Source of the DNA: Reyranella soli
Lineage (GTDB): Bacteria; Pseudomonadota; Alphaproteobacteria; Reyranellales; Reyranellaceae
NCBI RefSeq assembly: GCF_007992495.1
Contig: NZ_BKAJ01000087.1
Span: 1-56,275, forward strand
Direction of reading: 5' to 3'
DNA: 56,275 bases
Numbering within the stretch: position 1 is the stretch's first letter; each line of letters begins with the position of its first letter. Positions 53,905 to 56,275 of the stretch are shown piece after piece. Below the pieces are notes generated by a model that was not told the origin of the DNA, searched no databases, and worked only from the letters and a program-made list of their open reading frames with translations. The translations under genes and the position numbers were made by a program.

Positions 53905-54695
53905 TGGAAGCCGCATTGCTGGGCGGTGACGCCGACGGTGGCCCAGCGCTGGCCGTCGCGGAAGCAGCCGTTCTGCCAGATGCCGGCGTAGCTCTGGCCG
54001 TCGGCGGCGTAGCGCGTGCCGTAACCGTTGGGCAGGTCGTCCCGCCACTCGCCGTCATAGCGGCCGCCGTTGGCATAGGTGCGCGTGCCGCGGCCCTGCG
54101 CCCTGCCGTCGACGAAGTCGCCTTCGTAGCGATCGCCGTTGACGTAGTAGAGCGTGCCACGTCCGGTACGCTGGTTGTCGCGGAAATCGCCGACGTAGCG
54201 GTTGCCGTTGGGCCAGATATAGGTGCCGCGTCCGTTGGGCTTGTTGTCGCGGAAGTCGCCCGTGTAGCGCGCGCCGTTGGCAAAGGTGAAGGTGCCGCGG
54301 CCGTAGCGCTCGCCGTTCTGCCATTCGCCCTCGTAGCGCATGCCGTTGGCATAGGTCATCTTGCCCGGCCCGTTCGCCATGCCGTCTCTCATCTCGCCCT
54401 CGTAGCGCGCGATCGGCTTGCCGCCTTGATACCACTGCAGGACGCCCTGGCCGTGGGCCAGGCCGTGATAGCACTCGCCCGACCAAGTGATGCCGATGTT
54501 GGGTTCATTGTCGGCTCGCACGACCTTGCAGCCGGTATTGGGATCGGCGAGCTCGTCGCTCGCCATGGTGCCCGGTGCCGAGCCGGGTGGCGGCGCCGGT
54601 GGCGTCGGCGGCAGCGAGGGAACGGGCCGGGTGCCTTGTGCCGACGCCGATCCAACCAGCGCAAGCGACAGCAGCGCAACCCTGACCAACAGCAT
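53901..54695 (-). CDS. Secreted MORN-repeat protein, paralogue 2
   Basis: The 264-residue protein has a signal peptide (MLLVRVALLSLALVGSASAQ), a proline-rich linker, a short domain with paired cysteines (TGCKVVRADN, WSGECYHGLAHGQG) and about seven MORN repeats (RYEGEWQNGERYGRG, RYTGDFRDNKPNGRG and so on). It ends with a cysteine segment (NGCFRDGQ, QQCGFQ). It has the same plan as the gene at 13478-14485, which has more repeats. It overlaps the downstream membrane-protein gene by four bases, hinting at a functional pair. Confidence 0.88.
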   Translation of the reverse strand: MLLVRVALLSLALVGSASAQGTRPVPSLPPTPPAPPPGSAPGTMASDELADPNTGCKVVRADNEPNIGITWSGECYHGLAHGQGVLQWYQGGKPIARYEGEMRDGMANGPGKMTYANGMRYEGEWQNGERYGRGTFTFANGARYTGDFRDNKPNGRGTYIWPNGNRYVGDFRDNQRTGRGTLYYVNGDRYEGDFVDGRAQGRGTRTYANGGRYDGEWRDDLPNGYGTRYAADGQSYAGIWQNGCFRDGQRWATVGVTAQQCGFQ

Positions 54696-54746
54696 GAATC
54701 CCTCCCGTACGGGACCAGTGTAGCAGAGGCGGCGAAGGCCGGAACG

Positions 54747-55211
54747 TCAGCCGCGGGTGCGCAGATAAACCGTCACTGCGCGGGTCGACAGGAAGCCCGC
54801 GCCGAACGCCACGGCCGCGGTGGCGTAGGGCACGTATGGCTCGGCATGCGTCGAGACCAGCGGCGCCGCGGCCGCCATGACGACCGCGAAGGCCAGCAGA
54901 ATCGCCAGCCAAAATCCGTCGCGGCCGCTTGGCAGCCGTACGGTCGACCACAGCGGATCCATGTCGACGGCCATGAACCAGCCGCGGGCCGCGCCCAGCA
55001 GCGCCCCCACCGCGATGGCGAGGCGCAGCATGTCGGGCTGCTGCTGGTCGGGATCGGTCAGGCCGATCATCACCAGCACGCAGCCGAACGCCAGCGGCGG
55101 CGCCACCATCAGATGGCCACGCGACTGCGAGATGCCGCGCGCCTCTCGCCAAAGCGCGTACAGGCATCCCGCCATCGCCAGCACGGCCAGCAGATGAAGG
55201 AGGTTCAGCAC
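54747..55211 (-). CDS. Small polytopic membrane protein, paralogue 2
   Basis: The 154-residue protein has several membrane segments and the paralogue signature GAARGWFMAVDMDPLWSTVRL with GRDGFWLAILL. It is shorter than its two relatives. It lies 21 bp after the gene ending at 55233 and 51 bp before the MORN gene, all on the minus strand, so the group may be an operon. Confidence 0.72.
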   Translation of the reverse strand: MLNLLHLLAVLAMAGCLYALWREARGISQSRGHLMVAPPLAFGCVLVMIGLTDPDQQQPDMLRLAIAVGALLGAARGWFMAVDMDPLWSTVRLPSGRDGFWLAILLAFAVVMAAAAPLVSTHAEPYVPYATAAVAFGAGFLSTRAVTVYLRTRG

Positions 55212-55232
55212 CGGGTCACGGCGCGTTGCGCT

Positions 55233-55751
55233 CTAGAAGCGATGAAGGTCGACATGCGGTGCTCCCCGCCAACGCATGGCAATGGCCATCGCCCGCCCGG
55301 TTAACATGCCGGCGCAAGCGGCGGCAATGTCGGGAGCGATCAGGCGGAAGGGCAGGCCATTGGGTCCTGCGAAGGCTCCGCCGATCTCGAGCAAGACAGC
55401 GGCGACCAGCGCAAGGGCGACCAGGAACGAGCCGCGCGCCCGCGGCAGGCGCACCTTGTCGAACATGTGATCGACCTGGAGCTGCAGCGTGAAGCCGCGC
55501 AGTGCGCCGATCGCCAGTCCGCCCGCCAGGGCGGCAAGGAAGATCCAGGGCGGCCGTTGCGAACCGAGCTGGAACAGCAGGAACACCAGAGCGCACGCCA
55601 TGGCCAGCAGCGCCGGCGCCGCCAAGCGGCCGCGCGGCAGTGGGCGATGACGCATCTCGCTTAGCGTGTAGCGGGCGCAAGGCAATGCGCATGCGAGCAG
55701 CGCCAGGCGGAGGACATTCGGCCCAACGGTCACATCGGCACGGCGGCGCAT
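55233..55751 (-). CDS. Small polytopic membrane protein, paralogue 3
   Basis: The 172-residue protein contains GALRGFTLQLQVDHMFDKVRL and ARGSFLVALALVAAVLLEI, the signature shared with paralogues 1 and 2. The annotated start could be replaced by an in-frame GTG at 55736 (MTVGPNVL). It is the first gene of the presumed membrane-MORN operon. Function unknown. Confidence 0.7.
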   Translation of the reverse strand: MRRRADVTVGPNVLRLALLACALPCARYTLSEMRHRPLPRGRLAAPALLAMACALVFLLFQLGSQRPPWIFLAALAGGLAIGALRGFTLQLQVDHMFDKVRLPRARGSFLVALALVAAVLLEIGGAFAGPNGLPFRLIAPDIAAACAGMLTGRAMAIAMRWRGAPHVDLHRF

Positions 55752-56275
55752 GTCCGATGGCCCTCGTATAGCGCGGCGGCCCTCGATATTGCGCAGAATA
55801 CGTGTGGAATCGTCGAGCAGGTCATCGACGGCTGGCCCCCCAAAGCCGGCACCTACGTTCAGAGGCGATGTCGATATCGGTCGCTTCGTGCACGATCAAG
55901 GAAAATAGGCTGCAGTTGTGACGCGGATTGAATCACGGATGCAGTCATGTTGCTGACTGCGACCTTACGTTGAATCACGCCGGTTCTGGACGACCCTCCG
56001 GCTGTTCGTCTGGCGCATTCTCTCGATGAAGCACGATCGCTGGAGCGGAATTCCGCCCGGTTGATTCGGACCGACGGAACTGAATTCTGAAACTGCACAG
56101 CAAGTGTTGTCGGCTGTGTCCAGCGTGCCACACCTGACGGCCCAAATCGGCCTGGGACAGTGGTCCCCGGTGGCGTGGGTTCCGTGCTCTCGGGTAAAGT
56201 CCGGACGGGTTTTCAGCCCGCGGCCAGCTTCCGCCGATGTCCGGGGGGACGGCCTGCGAACCATGGAGAATTTAA
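55752..56275. other. 524-bp terminal region without a recognised gene
   Basis: No convincing coding frame is seen on either strand. The region holds a compact pattern: TTGAATCACG at 55928-55937 and again at 55970-55979, with a perfect inverted repeat GCAGTCA / TGACTGC (55941-55947, 55954-55960) between them. The window ends inside this region, so a gene may begin beyond it. Confidence 0.5.

Overview
This is a high-GC, gene-dense chromosomal segment that reads as an alphaproteobacterium, possibly a Reyranella- or Bradyrhizobium-like soil or water organism. That placement is an inference from gene content (a DUF992 secreted protein, FecR-domain exported proteins beside a TPR/beta-barrel protein, Flp pilin, 5-oxoprolinase genes) and base composition. 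No rRNA or other marker gene is present to settle it.

Layout from left to right. 1-5.7 kb: an acyl-CoA carboxylase carboxyltransferase, a thioredoxin-like protein, a frameshifted winged-helix/TPR regulator, a frameshifted metallo-beta-lactamase-fold gene and a small secreted protein. 5.7-8.4 kb: 5-oxoprolinase genes pxpC and pxpB, with pxpA divergent. 8.4-13.5 kb: an ABC importer (fused double permease plus ATPase), a secreted GlcG/HbpS-type protein and an SGNH-like membrane-anchored protein. 13.5-19.6 kb: a secreted MORN protein, an orphan MazE-type antitoxin, an amino-acid binding protein coupled to a DctA-type symporter, a DMT transporter with a His-rich tail and a broken AraC-type regulator. 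19.6-36.6 kb: selenium genes. 36.6-46.1 kb: two FecR-domain exported proteins with a Slam-like outer-membrane protein, a glycosyltransferase, an IlvD/Edd dehydratase, a DAO-type oxidoreductase and an S24 regulator. 46.4-56.3 kb: an isochorismatase-family hydrolase, Flp-type pilin, a universal stress protein, a MliC-META protein, an AI-2E family protein, a second MORN protein and three paralogous small membrane proteins.

The most striking feature is the concentration of selenium biology. At 19.8-22.1 kb, senA (EgtB-like selenoneine synthase) and senB (selenosugar-forming glycosyltransferase, family TIGR04348) lie head to head with overlapping start codons. From 22.8 kb runs a membrane formate dehydrogenase operon, fdhA-fdhB-fdhC-fdhE. 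Its catalytic subunit is read through an in-frame TGA (23355-23357) as selenocysteine, and a bacterial SECIS-type hairpin follows the TGA at once. The decoding machinery comes next: selA, a Sel1-repeat protein, selB and selC (tRNA-Sec, anticodon TCA, 8-bp acceptor stem). Further on, fdhD and mobB complete formate dehydrogenase maturation, preceded in the same operon by two unknown proteins. The selenophosphate synthetase (selD/senC) needed by both pathways is not in the window.

Four loci look broken (regulator at 3.6 kb, metallo-beta-lactamase-fold gene at 4.5 kb, AraC-type gene at 19.1 kb, terminase-like fragment at 22.4 kb). Short palindromic elements with compensatory stem changes recur at the left edge and as a cluster at 50.2-50.3 kb.
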